Shown piece by piece: positions 7,940 through 17,157 of a DNA stretch of 64,000 bases. Numbering within the stretch: the stretch's first letter is position 1; every line of letters begins with the position of its first letter. Source of the stretch: an uncultured Odoribacter sp. GTDB lineage: Bacteria; Bacteroidota; Bacteroidia; Bacteroidales; Marinifilaceae. The position numbers and the translations under genes were made by a program. The DNA lies in assembly GCA_900544025.1 (NCBI GenBank), contig UQTM01000003.1, positions 25,692 to 89,691 of the forward strand, in the 5' to 3' direction. The notes under the pieces are model-generated. The model was not told the origin of the DNA. It did no database searches and worked only from the letters and a program-made list of their open reading frames with translations.

Positions 7940-9505
7940 ATGATACGATTTTTAATATTAGCCTTGCTCGCCTTTACGGTCAGTGACATTTGGGGCGCGA
8001 ACGTCGGCAGGGATTCGATAAACGACCAGGAGGTCACCAGTGAGGAGAGGGTGCTGGAAGATTCTATTCCGGAATCTTTTATTGAGAGATTGGATTATTA
8101 TTACAATTCCTGGTATGCCAGCCGCCGGGATAGTGTGGAATATGCGGATTCGGCTTATATGCTGGCTAACCGGAATATGGCCGTTCCCTGTGACGACTCG
8201 ATCTACCTGCTTCGTTTAGATTCTTTGCAATCGGCCGTTCCGTTATCTTACAATGGGATCGTAAAAAATTATATCGAGCTTTATACGGTGAAAAGGCGTT
8301 CGCAGGTGGCCGCTATGCTGGGAGCATCGGAATATTATTTCCCTATTTTCGAACAGGCATTGGATGCTGCTTGTCTGCCTATGGAGTTGAAATACTTGCC
8401 TATTATCGAAAGCGCCTTGAATCCTAAAGCTTTATCGAGGGCGGGTGCTTGCGGTTTGTGGCAATTCATGTATTCCACCGGGAAAATGTATAAGCTGGAA
8501 ATCAATTCTTATATCGATGAAAGACGCGATCCCGTTCTTTCTACTCAGGCTGCCGTAAAATATCTGAGCGACCTGTATGGAATTTATGAGGACTGGATTT
8601 TGGTGATTGCCGCTTATAATTGCGGACCGGGGAATGTGAATAAAGCGATCCGCCGTTCCGGTGGTAAGAAAAATTATTGGGACATTTATTATCATTTACC
8701 CAGCGAAACCCGGGGATATGTGCCGATTTTTATTGCTGCGGTCTATACTTTCAATTATTACAAACAACACGGAATTTATCCTCTCGAGTCCAATTTGCCG
8801 ACCATGTGCGATAGTATCATGGTGAGCGAAGCCCTTCATTTCGACCAGATCGCTAAAAACCTGGATTTGTCGGTGGAGGAATTGAGAGATTTAAATCCTC
8901 AATACCGGGCGGATATTATCCCGGCAGGGTTCGGTAAAAGTTATGCCTTGAAAATGCCTTACAATCATGTAAATGCTTTTATCGATAACCAGGATACGAT
9001 TTTTGCCTGTGACCGTTCTAAATATTTTAATGATTCCGACCGTACCGCCGATCCTAACCAACGGTTTAAAGTACATGCCAAAGCTTTAGGGACGGAAGGG
9101 CGCGCCCGTTTGGTATATACCGTGAAATCGGGGGATGTTCCGGGTGCGATAGCCCAGAAATTTGGCGTAAGGACTGTGGACTTGAAATACTGGAATAACC
9201 TGAACAAACGTATGACGATCCGTCCGGGGCAGAAATTGGTGCTTTATGTACCCGAAAAGAAAGCGGCGCAATATAAGAATAACGCTACTTATGCAGGAAA
9301 AGAATCTAACCAGGTATCGGCACCGAGGGTTGAAACCATAGACGGAGAATTTGTTTATCATGTTGTGCGTAAAGGGGAAAATCTTTGGGGTATCGCTAAA
9401 AAATATCCGGGGGTTTCCAACCGGGATATTATGAAGTGGAACGGTATCAGTGAAAGCGACGTCAAAGGTATCAAGCCGGGACAGAAATTGAAAATCAAGA
9501 TTTGA
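7940..9505 (+). CDS. MltD-like lytic transglycosylase with two LysM domains
   Basis: This 521-residue exported enzyme should cleave peptidoglycan between MurNAc and GlcNAc, forming 1,6-anhydro ends. After a signal peptide (MIRFLILALLAFTVSDIWGA) and a spacer comes a goose-type/SLT domain. Its catalytic glutamate lies in IESALNPKALSRAGACGLWQ, followed by AAYNCGPGNVNKAI. Two LysM peptidoglycan-binding modules end the protein: one beginning YTVKSGDVPGAIAQKFG and one beginning YHVVRKGENLWGIAKKYP. The ATG at 7940 is preferred to the GTG just before it. It is the last gene of the parA-parB-DUF5683 run and is followed by a perfect hairpin terminator. Confidence 0.93.
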   Translation: MIRFLILALLAFTVSDIWGANVGRDSINDQEVTSEERVLEDSIPESFIERLDYYYNSWYASRRDSVEYADSAYMLANRNMAVPCDDSIYLLRLDSLQSAVPLSYNGIVKNYIELYTVKRRSQVAAMLGASEYYFPIFEQALDAACLPMELKYLPIIESALNPKALSRAGACGLWQFMYSTGKMYKLEINSYIDERRDPVLSTQAAVKYLSDLYGIYEDWILVIAAYNCGPGNVNKAIRRSGGKKNYWDIYYHLPSETRGYVPIFIAAVYTFNYYKQHGIYPLESNLPTMCDSIMVSEALHFDQIAKNLDLSVEELRDLNPQYRADIIPAGFGKSYALKMPYNHVNAFIDNQDTIFACDRSKYFNDSDRTADPNQRFKVHAKALGTEGRARLVYTVKSGDVPGAIAQKFGVRTVDLKYWNNLNKRMTIRPGQKLVLYVPEKKAAQYKNNATYAGKESNQVSAPRVETIDGEFVYHVVRKGENLWGIAKKYPGVSNRDIMKWNGISESDVKGIKPGQKLKIKI

Positions 9506-9542
9506 AATAGCTGTAAGCGTTTTATTCCTGGAGATAATAATA

Positions 9543-9571
9543 AAGCCTGAATTCATATCGAATTCAGGCTT
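9543..9571. terminator. Bidirectional hairpin terminator
   Basis: A perfect 12-base-pair inverted repeat (AAGCCTGAATTC / GAATTCAGGCTT) with a 5-base loop lies between convergent genes. The minus-strand side is followed by a T-rich stretch. Confidence 0.75.
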
Positions 9572-9595
9572 GTCGTTCTCTGAGGCAGGCTTGCG

Positions 9596-10546
9596 CTATA
9601 TATTCCCCAGCCATTCCGATTGCCCCATCGAGTAGCCGCCCAGGAGCCCCAGGCCGTTTTGGATATTCGTATAAGTGGGACGTATGGGGGATAGTCCGTA
9701 TCTTCCCAGCTCATTGTTTCTCAAATCTAATATATTTTTGGCATATAGGTAATAGTCGGCCGAAAGTCCTAAGACTGTGACCCGATAATAAAAGCGACTC
9801 CACCTTGTTCCATCAGGAGAATCACTATTCGGTTGATAAGAGTTATTATCATTCAGGCGAAGAGTGTATTCCTTGCCGTTGATCTTGTTGTCTGAGAAGA
9901 TATACATCCCAAAGTAGCTATCATAGCTATCACCCAATAAAAGATCGTCCAAAGCTCCTGTCTGATGCACTAAAGGTTCTTCTTCTGTGTCTAATAATGA
10001 CAAAGTGCTTATACGACACCCGTCGTCATAGCTTGACATTTTTTCTATGATAACACCATAGTAATTTGTTTCGGAAGGATCGTCTTGAAGAGAAATTTGG
10101 AATTGAATAATCTTCTTTCCATAGATGTCTAACTTTTTGACCAGGTTGAATTGCTTTAATGGAAAAAAAGCCGGAATTTCAGTCCGTGAAGATACTGCCG
10201 GTAAATTTTCGGCTTCGGCCTTTATTTCGATCCGGTCGCCGGGATAGAATTTCCCTAACGCATAATAGCAGGCTTGGGGGATAGAGGTCGAACCTTTTTC
10301 GGCATATTGAACCTCTTTTTCTTTACCGTTTACACAAAATGTGATTTTTGCATCGGACAATGCAGTCTGTTGGTCTCGGTTCCCGCCCACGGGTATGCTT
10401 TTAGAAACCTGAATAAACGTCGTATCCTGATTGCCGGGAAAGGAATAGATTACCAATTTGGGATTTTCTCTCGTTTCTTCAATATCGAAATGATAAGAAC
10501 ATGCGCCACAAAAGGCAAGTATCGACAGATAGATAATTTTTCTCAT
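9596..10546 (-). CDS. DUF4249 outer-membrane lipoprotein paired with TonB receptor
   Basis: This 316-residue lipoprotein belongs to the DUF4249 family, which in Bacteroidota is usually encoded next to a carboxypeptidase-regulatory-domain TonB receptor. The N-terminus is a lipoprotein signal with the lipobox FCGAC, lipidated at Cys16. The rest is predicted beta-rich and surface-exposed, with PKLVIYSFPGNQDTTFIQVS typical of the start of the family. It begins 4 bases after the receptor stop codon and must be co-transcribed with it. By analogy to SusC/SusD pairs it may hold or guide the substrate at the receptor mouth, but the substrate is unknown and that role is inference. Confidence 0.78.
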   Translation of the reverse strand: MRKIIYLSILAFCGACSYHFDIEETRENPKLVIYSFPGNQDTTFIQVSKSIPVGGNRDQQTALSDAKITFCVNGKEKEVQYAEKGSTSIPQACYYALGKFYPGDRIEIKAEAENLPAVSSRTEIPAFFPLKQFNLVKKLDIYGKKIIQFQISLQDDPSETNYYGVIIEKMSSYDDGCRISTLSLLDTEEEPLVHQTGALDDLLLGDSYDSYFGMYIFSDNKINGKEYTLRLNDNNSYQPNSDSPDGTRWSRFYYRVTVLGLSADYYLYAKNILDLRNNELGRYGLSPIRPTYTNIQNGLGLLGGYSMGQSEWLGNI

Positions 10547-10550
10547 ATCT

Positions 10551-13193
10551 TTAAAATTTAAGGGTATAACTAAATGAGGGAATGATGGGAAAAACTCCGG
10601 TCGCTTTACCGATAAAACCTGTCTCTCCGTTCCGGATTATTTCGGCATAAAGAGGATTCATCCGGCAATAAGTGTTGTAAATACTGACATTCCAGGTACG
10701 CTCGAATCCCCGCTTGGTGATTCGGCGGAAATTTATTCCGACGTCGAGGCGGTGATAAGGCGGCAATACTAAATTATTGGGTTTTTCATATACCCATTCT
10801 AAATCCGGTCTAATGCCTCCGCCGGGTAGAACGACAGGTTTTTCCACCTTTTGTGTCGCCACCGTGGCGCGGTAGCCGGTGTGGAATGTCCAGCCTGCGT
10901 ATAGTTCGATTTTGGGTGTGAATTTATGACGTGCCGTGATGTTTAATTTGTGACGGTTATCGAAATTAGCGGGATACCAATTGTCCCTATTGAGATTTGG
11001 GAATTTTCTTTCGCTCCAGGACAAAGTATAAGCAAGTTCCGCAGAAGTTTTCTTGTCTGTATAGGCAAAAGAGAATTCGGCCCCGTAGGCTCTGCCTTTT
11101 CCGGTTAGCACTAAATCTTCCCAATTATCTATGGAAGGGGTTAAGGAATTTCCTCCGTTATATTCAATCAAACGACTCATCGTTTTGTAGAATCCTTCTA
11201 CGGCAAACCGTAACTGGCGAGTCGGATGGGCATAGAATCCTGCAGCCAATTGCCGGGAACGCATCGGACGTATTTTGGGGGTAGTAGGAACCCAGTAGTC
11301 GGTAGGCAGATTCAGGTAAGTATTGGAAAGCTGATGTACAAACTGGCTCATTTCTACATAAGAAAATTTTATAGACATATCCTTACTCACTCCGATCTGT
11401 ACGGCAACCCGGGGCTCGATGGAATGATAATTTTTATTTTGGATGTTGAAAAGCGTGTAATGTACACCCAGATTTACTTTCATATTCGGTAGTAGGGTGA
11501 TATCGTCTTCTGCGTAAACCGTAACTTCATTTCCATTATAGGAACGGGAGGTGTTTTGGGTAAGCGTATCCGGTCGGTCGTCTTTTGTTCCCGTAATATC
11601 ATTGGTAAAATTATTTTGCGGCCGGAAAGAATGATGCAGGTAGTTCGATCCGAAACGGATTCGGTGAAGAGTGGACGGGTGGTAATCGAATTCCATACGG
11701 TAACCGATATCGTTGATCGACGAATAGATGCTGGCCTTTGTATGATTGACTTCTTTTTCTCTTCCGTTTTCGTCATAAAGGCGGTAGTCTTTGTAGTAAA
11801 TATAGTTTGATTTATTTTTGGAATATACTGCGGTTAGGTTGGAAAATAATTTGGGAGAAAAAACGTAATTCCAATTTAACGATGTGGTGATGTTTCCCCA
11901 TTTCAATTTGAATTTTTGGTCTTTCTCTTCTTTTTCATCACGAATGCTTTTTTCTTCTGAGGATTTATTACGGATTTTCATATAATCGTTTCCCGAATAA
12001 AAGCTCAGGTAAAGGCGGCTTTGGTTTGAAAAACGGTGAGTCACTTTAGCGTTGATATCCTGAAAAGAATAACGTCCGTTCAAATGATCGTGCTTTTTAC
12101 TCAGGTTGCGTAGTCCGAAAGCCGTAGCGGTAAACAGGTCTGCCCAACTGCGGCGCATGGCAATATTAAACGAGGTCTTGTTTTTTACGATAGGGCCTTC
12201 CAATTGTACTCTGCCGTCCAGCAGTCCGATTGAAAAAGTGCCGTGGAAAGCCTGCATATCGCCGTCGTTCGTACGTACATCTACAATAGAGGATAACCGT
12301 CCTCCGTAACGGGCGGGGAACCCGCTTTTGTAAAAATCCACCGTCTTTATAATATCGGTATTGAAAGCGGAAAATATACCGCCCAGATGATTCACCTGAT
12401 AAAGGGGATTACCGTCCAGTAAAAAGAGATTCCCATCGTTGTTTCCACCGTGTACGTATAAGCCGGAAATCAATTCCGTTCCCGAAGTTACACCCGGCAG
12501 CATTTGTAGGGATTTTACCAGATCGGGAGAGCTCAGCACGGCGAATTCCGTATTCAGGTCTTGCTTGCTTAAAGTGGTCTTTCCGGTTTGTGTCGTATGT
12601 ATAGGTGAATTCAAATCGCTCTCTACAACTACTTCCTGAAGGGGAGGTAAATCCGGCAGATAAATATTTTGCGTGAGATTTCGATCCAGATACACGGTCA
12701 GAACTGTATCTTTGAATCCGACATAGGAAAATCGAATCGAATGTTCCCCCTGGGGCAGGGTAAAGCTATAATAACCGTATGTATTGGTCAATGTCCCTTT
12801 ACCGCTTTCGCGATCGATCAACGTGGCATTGATCAGTGATTCCCCGTTCTTCTGATAAACATAGCCATTCAGGGTGAAGTGCTTTTTCGTTTCGTTCAGG
12901 ATAATGTAATTTCCTTTCATTTTCCAGGATACACCCGTATCTTTGAATAAGTTTTCCAAAGATTCTTTTAGCGGAAGCGTATCCATGGTTTTGCCGTTGT
13001 AAGGTACATTAACCCGGAGGGACGATTCGTAGATAAAGCTAACGCCTTCTTGGAGTTCTATCCGCTTCATGAGCTCTTTAAGTGTTGCTGTTTCCTTATT
13101 TTGCGCCTGCAAATGTCGAATAGGACACACCACGATCAAGCCGATAAGCGTTATGCCTGCCAGCAGTCTTTTCATTTTCATTGTTTTAATCAA
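10551..13193 (-). CDS. TonB-dependent outer-membrane receptor with STN and carboxypeptidase-regulatory domains
   Basis: This 880-residue receptor should import a large or scarce nutrient across the outer membrane using TonB energy. The order is: signal peptide (about 1-31), STN (secretin/TonB short N-terminal) signalling domain around 40-105, a carboxypeptidase-D regulatory-like beta-sandwich around 112-190, a plug domain from about 205 (LQMLPGVTSGTELISGLYVHGG), and a 22-strand barrel ending in SFSYTLKF. The STN domain is the part that contacts a FecR-type anti-sigma factor in other systems. The gene starts right beside the FecR stop codon and the DUF4249 gene follows. The substrate cannot be told from sequence. 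In-frame ATGs at residues 5 and 7 are alternative starts. Confidence 0.9.
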   Translation of the reverse strand: MIKTMKMKRLLAGITLIGLIVVCPIRHLQAQNKETATLKELMKRIELQEGVSFIYESSLRVNVPYNGKTMDTLPLKESLENLFKDTGVSWKMKGNYIILNETKKHFTLNGYVYQKNGESLINATLIDRESGKGTLTNTYGYYSFTLPQGEHSIRFSYVGFKDTVLTVYLDRNLTQNIYLPDLPPLQEVVVESDLNSPIHTTQTGKTTLSKQDLNTEFAVLSSPDLVKSLQMLPGVTSGTELISGLYVHGGNNDGNLFLLDGNPLYQVNHLGGIFSAFNTDIIKTVDFYKSGFPARYGGRLSSIVDVRTNDGDMQAFHGTFSIGLLDGRVQLEGPIVKNKTSFNIAMRRSWADLFTATAFGLRNLSKKHDHLNGRYSFQDINAKVTHRFSNQSRLYLSFYSGNDYMKIRNKSSEEKSIRDEKEEKDQKFKLKWGNITTSLNWNYVFSPKLFSNLTAVYSKNKSNYIYYKDYRLYDENGREKEVNHTKASIYSSINDIGYRMEFDYHPSTLHRIRFGSNYLHHSFRPQNNFTNDITGTKDDRPDTLTQNTSRSYNGNEVTVYAEDDITLLPNMKVNLGVHYTLFNIQNKNYHSIEPRVAVQIGVSKDMSIKFSYVEMSQFVHQLSNTYLNLPTDYWVPTTPKIRPMRSRQLAAGFYAHPTRQLRFAVEGFYKTMSRLIEYNGGNSLTPSIDNWEDLVLTGKGRAYGAEFSFAYTDKKTSAELAYTLSWSERKFPNLNRDNWYPANFDNRHKLNITARHKFTPKIELYAGWTFHTGYRATVATQKVEKPVVLPGGGIRPDLEWVYEKPNNLVLPPYHRLDVGINFRRITKRGFERTWNVSIYNTYCRMNPLYAEIIRNGETGFIGKATGVFPIIPSFSYTLKF

Positions 13194-14015
13194 TTAGTTA
13201 AACGACTTTTCTATTTTAATCCCCAGGGTTGATTCTATAATTTCGATAATCTCATCCAGATTGTCTGTCGGAAAGCGTCCTGTAAGAGATTTTGATTTTT
13301 CGGTCGCAGAAAGTTTAACCCCGTAATAGTGGGAGAGTTCCCGGAGTACCGTCTCCAACGGTGTATTGTCATACACAAAATATCCCGATTGCCACGCTGT
13401 GATGTTCGGCATTTTCTGTTCGATCCGTTCAGGAATAAGAGAATGGGAGGCGAGTATTGCACTCATGCCTTGGGTAAGAACCAGGCTTTCCCGACCCTCT
13501 GAACAGGAAAATGAAACTTTTCCGGATTGTACCCATACGCTTGTCGCCGAATTGGTATGCGCCAGCTGGAATTTTGTTCCGAGCACTTTGACAATAGCCC
13601 GGTCGTTTTTTACAGAAAAAGGAAATTGCGGATTTCGCTTTACCTGAAAGAAAGCCTTGCCTTGCATCTCTACATCGCGTTTGCCCGGAAATGTATTTGC
13701 TTCGTAGCGGATAGACGAAGCCGGGGCTAAGGTTACGATGGTGCTGTCCGGAAGCCTGATTTCTTTTACCTGATTGCCGGATGACAAGATCACCCAGTCG
13801 GCTGACGGCTGCATCCATTTATACAAGACTCCTGTGAAAAGTGAAATGATTAAGATTACAGCTGCTGCAACCGCATATTTATATCTGTATGGACGGATTG
13901 AAATGTTTGCCGTGTATTTGTTGCGAAATACCCGGAAAGCTTTTTGGGTATCCAGTTTGCCTTTCTGATAATAGCGGAGGACAAAATCCAGATGTTCGTC
14001 TTCTTTTAGTTTCAT
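13194..14015 (-). CDS. FecR-family anti-sigma factor
   Basis: This 273-residue single-pass inner-membrane protein fits the FecR family, which relays receptor occupancy to an ECF sigma factor. An N-terminal cytoplasmic part of about 45 residues is followed by a membrane segment (YAVAAAVILIISLFTGVLY), then the periplasmic FecR domain with LPDSTIVTLAPASSIRYEA and GKAFFQVKRNPQFPF. A C-terminal region of the DUF4974/STN-contact type closes it (NTPLETVLRELSHYYGVKL). It lies between the sigma factor gene upstream and the STN-bearing receptor downstream, the usual order of such modules. Confidence 0.9.
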   Translation of the reverse strand: MKLKEDEHLDFVLRYYQKGKLDTQKAFRVFRNKYTANISIRPYRYKYAVAAAVILIISLFTGVLYKWMQPSADWVILSSGNQVKEIRLPDSTIVTLAPASSIRYEANTFPGKRDVEMQGKAFFQVKRNPQFPFSVKNDRAIVKVLGTKFQLAHTNSATSVWVQSGKVSFSCSEGRESLVLTQGMSAILASHSLIPERIEQKMPNITAWQSGYFVYDNTPLETVLRELSHYYGVKLSATEKSKSLTGRFPTDNLDEIIEIIESTLGIKIEKSFN

Positions 14016-14081
14016 ATTTCTCTCTTGTTTGTCATGAAGACGGAAATAGAGAAAAATACCACTACCGAAAATTGAAAAAAA

Positions 14082-14612
14082 TTATCCGAAAAAGAAATAA
14101 TAGATATCCCTGGCTTTTGTTCTTAGAACTTTTAGAGCTTTATTTATATGACTTTCGACAGTATTGACCGAAATACCCATACGAGTGGCGATCTCCTGAT
14201 ATTTTAATCCGTCGCGTTTACTCAGCAATAAGGCCTGGCGGCACTTTTCGGGCAGGGTGTCGATGGCCGTCCAAAGGCGTGCTTCCGTTTCGGAGCGTTC
14301 CCGGTATTCTTCATCGCAGGCCGTTTCTTCCAAATCGGATGCCTGGATGTTACTATCGTTGAAATTGTCCTTTCTTAATTGATCGATACAACGGTTTTTA
14401 ACCATTCGGTAAAGATAAGATTTCAGGTCGGTGATGAGGGTATCGGAATTTAGTTTCTCCCACAACGCGACAAAACATTCCTGTACGATATCTTCAGAAT
14501 GATCCACGTCCTTAAGATAATGAAGGGCATAAAGATTTAGCGGCCTGTAATAACATTTAAAAGCTTCTTCCATTTTTGGAAGAAGGGAAGTTTGGTTCGG
14601 ACGATTCACCAT
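14082..14612 (-). CDS. ECF RNA polymerase sigma factor, FecI-like
   Basis: A 176-residue extracytoplasmic-function sigma factor. Region 2 shows the -10-recognition segment (DHSEDIVQECFVALWE) and region 4 the helix-turn-helix LKYQEIATRMGISVNTVESH. It is the first gene of a four-gene module: sigma factor, FecR, TonB receptor and DUF4249 lipoprotein. It should direct transcription of the receptor operon when FecR is relieved. About 66 bases separate it from fecR. The 292 bases upstream (14613-14904) carry no gene; a weak hairpin at 14862-14879 is the only structure noticed there. Confidence 0.9.
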   Translation of the reverse strand: MVNRPNQTSLLPKMEEAFKCYYRPLNLYALHYLKDVDHSEDIVQECFVALWEKLNSDTLITDLKSYLYRMVKNRCIDQLRKDNFNDSNIQASDLEETACDEEYRERSETEARLWTAIDTLPEKCRQALLLSKRDGLKYQEIATRMGISVNTVESHINKALKVLRTKARDIYYFFFG

Positions 14613-14904
14613 TGAAAACTCGGTTTTAGCACTTTACGGCGTAAATATATACAATAAAACCTGTTCGGTGTCCGCTTGTTGTGTTTCTTTATTTTATTTT
14701 AAGATAGGAACGATCCGGTACGGTTCGTTTTAATGCCTTTTTCAGAGGTGTTTTGCTGCCGGTTTACAATGTTGTAAGTATATGAACGGGCATGGCGCGT
14801 CTGCAAGTAGCGTAAATGATATGGCGGCGATATACCGGCATGTCATTCGTTAGCTTCATATCGGGATTTTAATATCCCGGTTAAGACCGATTGTATTTCA
14901 GTTC

Positions 14905-15324
14905 TTAATTGCCCCGGTAGGTCGAATATCCGTTTGCCGACATCGTAATGGGGATGTGATAATGCCCTTTGCCTTCTATCCGGAAAACTATTTCTACGTA
15001 TGGATAAATGGATTTTAGGTTTTGTGCTTTGAAATAAGGCGCTGTTTCAAATTTCAATTTGTAAATGCCTGAATTGTCTTTGGGCAGAGGGAGCAGGTTG
15101 GCTATACGTCCGTTTCCGTCTGTCTTTCCGGTCGTCACCTGTGCCCAGTTGCCGATGATACTGTCCAGTTTATATAATGTGACGGTGACATCGGGAGCCG
15201 GTTGTCCTTTACTGATATCCAGCATGTGGGTACTGAGTTGATAAGTAACGGATTTTTGTGCAAAGCCATTCATTACGGAAGCACACAAAAGGAAAGTAAA
15301 TAATAAAATTCTTGTCGGATTCAT
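14905..15324 (-). CDS. Secreted transthyretin-like / 5-hydroxyisourate hydrolase family protein
   Basis: The 139-residue protein belongs to the transthyretin/HIUase family, whose enzymes hydrolyse 5-hydroxyisourate, the product of urate oxidation. A signal peptide (about 1-22, ending GFAQ) makes it periplasmic. Conserved residues are present: His in YQLSTHMLD, Arg in GNGRIANLL, and the C-terminal HYHIPITMS...YSTYRG. The family ending YRGS is YRGN here. No urate oxidase or OHCU decarboxylase lies near, so a role in purine breakdown is plausible but unsupported by context; another transthyretin-fold role is possible. Confidence 0.8.
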   Translation of the reverse strand: MNPTRILLFTFLLCASVMNGFAQKSVTYQLSTHMLDISKGQPAPDVTVTLYKLDSIIGNWAQVTTGKTDGNGRIANLLPLPKDNSGIYKLKFETAPYFKAQNLKSIYPYVEIVFRIEGKGHYHIPITMSANGYSTYRGN

Positions 15325-15440
15325 GGTTTCGGAATTTAAGTTCGTTGTTTAGTACGTTTATCCAAATCCTTTTGTTTACCGGAGCTTCGATAATCGTTCT
15401 CTTATCATCGAAATGCTTGGAATGTCTTGTGTAGATTTTT

Positions 15441-17003
15441 TTAAAACAGAGTAGGGATTTTGACGCCGATCGTTAGCTTGAACTCATTGTTTCTTAGTTT
15501 ATTGTTCACAGGAGAAGCCGTAATGCCGTTTTCATTGTAAAACTGCGACCGGTCTTTCATTAATTTCTGAGTAAAAGCAGCGTCGCAGAAAAAAATATCG
15601 TAATTAAATCCGAAACCGCCTGAAACCGCCTGAATTTTTCCCTGCTTTCCTGCCTGCTTATAAGGGCTATCCTGATAAGTATATCCGCCTCTAAGACTGA
15701 GAAAGCCGGTGAGCCTGAGTTCTGCCCCTGCCCGGAAATTGTGAGTTGGACGGTACCGCTCTTTTATTTCCCGGTTTATGGGAGCGTAATCCATACTTTT
15801 CGATAAGGCTTCTACCTCTCCGGCGATCCCGTCTTCTTCGTATTCCTCGTAAGCATACTTCCGGGGCTTGTTATATTTCGTCGTTGTATAGTTTACATAT
15901 TCATAGTCTGCGCTTAGAATCAGCCTTTTGGCGAGCACTGTTCCGAAGCTTAATACCGCACGCCAGGGAGTGCGCATCCTAAAGCGCAGGATATCGGGAT
16001 CGTTGTATCCGTCGTATCCCGAACTGATATATTCGTAGGCCGGATACTCCCGGCCGATGGAAGCATCTGTTTCTGTTGTAAACTGGGAATAAACGGAATT
16101 TTCCAACGTGCTTTCAACTCCGAACCAGGTGGGAGTATGAAAAGCTGCTGCAAACCGGAATTCAGGAATAGGACGGTAAATCACGCCCAACTTTCCATTG
16201 ATCCCTGCACCTTCCAGTTTCCGGTATTCGTTGAAATCATAATAATCCAGCAAGGAAGGGGCGTCTGCTTCTGCTATTTCACAATAATAGGAATTCATTT
16301 TGTAGTTTAACACTTGCATCCCGATCTGAGCCCCCAGATAAAGTTTGTCGCGATAATTGGTTCCGAAAGAAAAGGCGAGTTCTCCCAGGAAACCTTTTTC
16401 CCGGGTACTCTTGTTTTGATTTACTAATTCTGCCGTCACGCCGTCCGTTTCTAAAATGGAATGATACGAACCGTCGTCCGTCCGGTAAGTCAGAAACGCA
16501 TCGTAAAACAATGCCGTGCCGAGCAGATTTAGATGTTCCGGTGATATTCCCTTGCTTCGTGCTGCATACACGTCGGTGAGTGAAGTGGGAGAATCGGCGA
16601 CCTGCTGGTGTGTACGTTGATTGAAGTTCGCTAATTGATTGTAAGTGATCCCGAATCCCCAGGAACGCCAGTCGTTGTTTTCGTCATAAGTGCCGCTGGC
16701 TAATCCTGCACTGCCTATCAAATAAGCATTGCTTTGCCCTTTCAGCCCTTCGGAATCGGTTCGGGAAAAATCGAGAACGGAAGTATAAGACACCTCGGCT
16801 TTCCGGTAAACGCCTGTTCCGGCAGGATTGATGTGTATGGCGGACAGGTCGCCGCCCAATGCGCCGAAAGCACCACCCATCGCTGCAGAGCGTGCCGAAC
16901 CTGTACCGGTTATTCTGGAAAAGCGCAGAGCGTCCGGCGTTGTCTGAGCGCTTAGAAAATTAAGTTGAAGAATAAGCGAGATAAGCACGACGACACTTTT
17001 CAT
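15441..17003 (-). CDS. OmpP1/FadL-like outer-membrane beta-barrel transporter
   Basis: This 520-residue protein has a signal peptide (about 1-19, ending LSAQ) and the start TGTGSARSAAMGGAFGALGG, followed by DLSAIHINPAGTGVYRKAE. This glycine-rich hatch-like N-terminus is typical of the OmpP1/FadL/Toluene_X barrel family. The remainder is a series of amphipathic strands ending in FKLTIGVKIPTLF. Family members pass hydrophobic compounds across the outer membrane; substrate unknown. It stands alone between the transthyretin-like gene and tmRNA, on the same strand as both. Confidence 0.8.
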   Translation of the reverse strand: MKSVVVLISLILQLNFLSAQTTPDALRFSRITGTGSARSAAMGGAFGALGGDLSAIHINPAGTGVYRKAEVSYTSVLDFSRTDSEGLKGQSNAYLIGSAGLASGTYDENNDWRSWGFGITYNQLANFNQRTHQQVADSPTSLTDVYAARSKGISPEHLNLLGTALFYDAFLTYRTDDGSYHSILETDGVTAELVNQNKSTREKGFLGELAFSFGTNYRDKLYLGAQIGMQVLNYKMNSYYCEIAEADAPSLLDYYDFNEYRKLEGAGINGKLGVIYRPIPEFRFAAAFHTPTWFGVESTLENSVYSQFTTETDASIGREYPAYEYISSGYDGYNDPDILRFRMRTPWRAVLSFGTVLAKRLILSADYEYVNYTTTKYNKPRKYAYEEYEEDGIAGEVEALSKSMDYAPINREIKERYRPTHNFRAGAELRLTGFLSLRGGYTYQDSPYKQAGKQGKIQAVSGGFGFNYDIFFCDAAFTQKLMKDRSQFYNENGITASPVNNKLRNNEFKLTIGVKIPTLF

Positions 17004-17112
17004 GGTTTTCTCAATTTTACAGCCGCAATATAAGTAATAATATTTAATAAAAATCTAAATCATTTTCTGTACCAAAAGAAAAGAATGGGAATATATATGT
17101 TATAGTATAATA

Positions 17113-17153
17113 AAAAGAGAATAAAATTTATACTTCAAATTTTATTCTCTTTT
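17113..17153 (-). terminator. Hairpin terminator of ssrA
   Basis: A perfect 17-base-pair A/T-rich inverted repeat (17113-17129 with 17137-17153, 7-base loop) lies 5 bases beyond the tmRNA 3' end. On the minus strand the second arm ends in TTTTTATTATA. Confidence 0.8.
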
Positions 17154-17157
17154 CTTG

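Noticed and set aside
10551..13193. SusC-type glycan importer
   Set aside because: There is no SusD gene and the partner is a DUF4249 lipoprotein; the receptor is called only as a TonB receptor with an STN domain.
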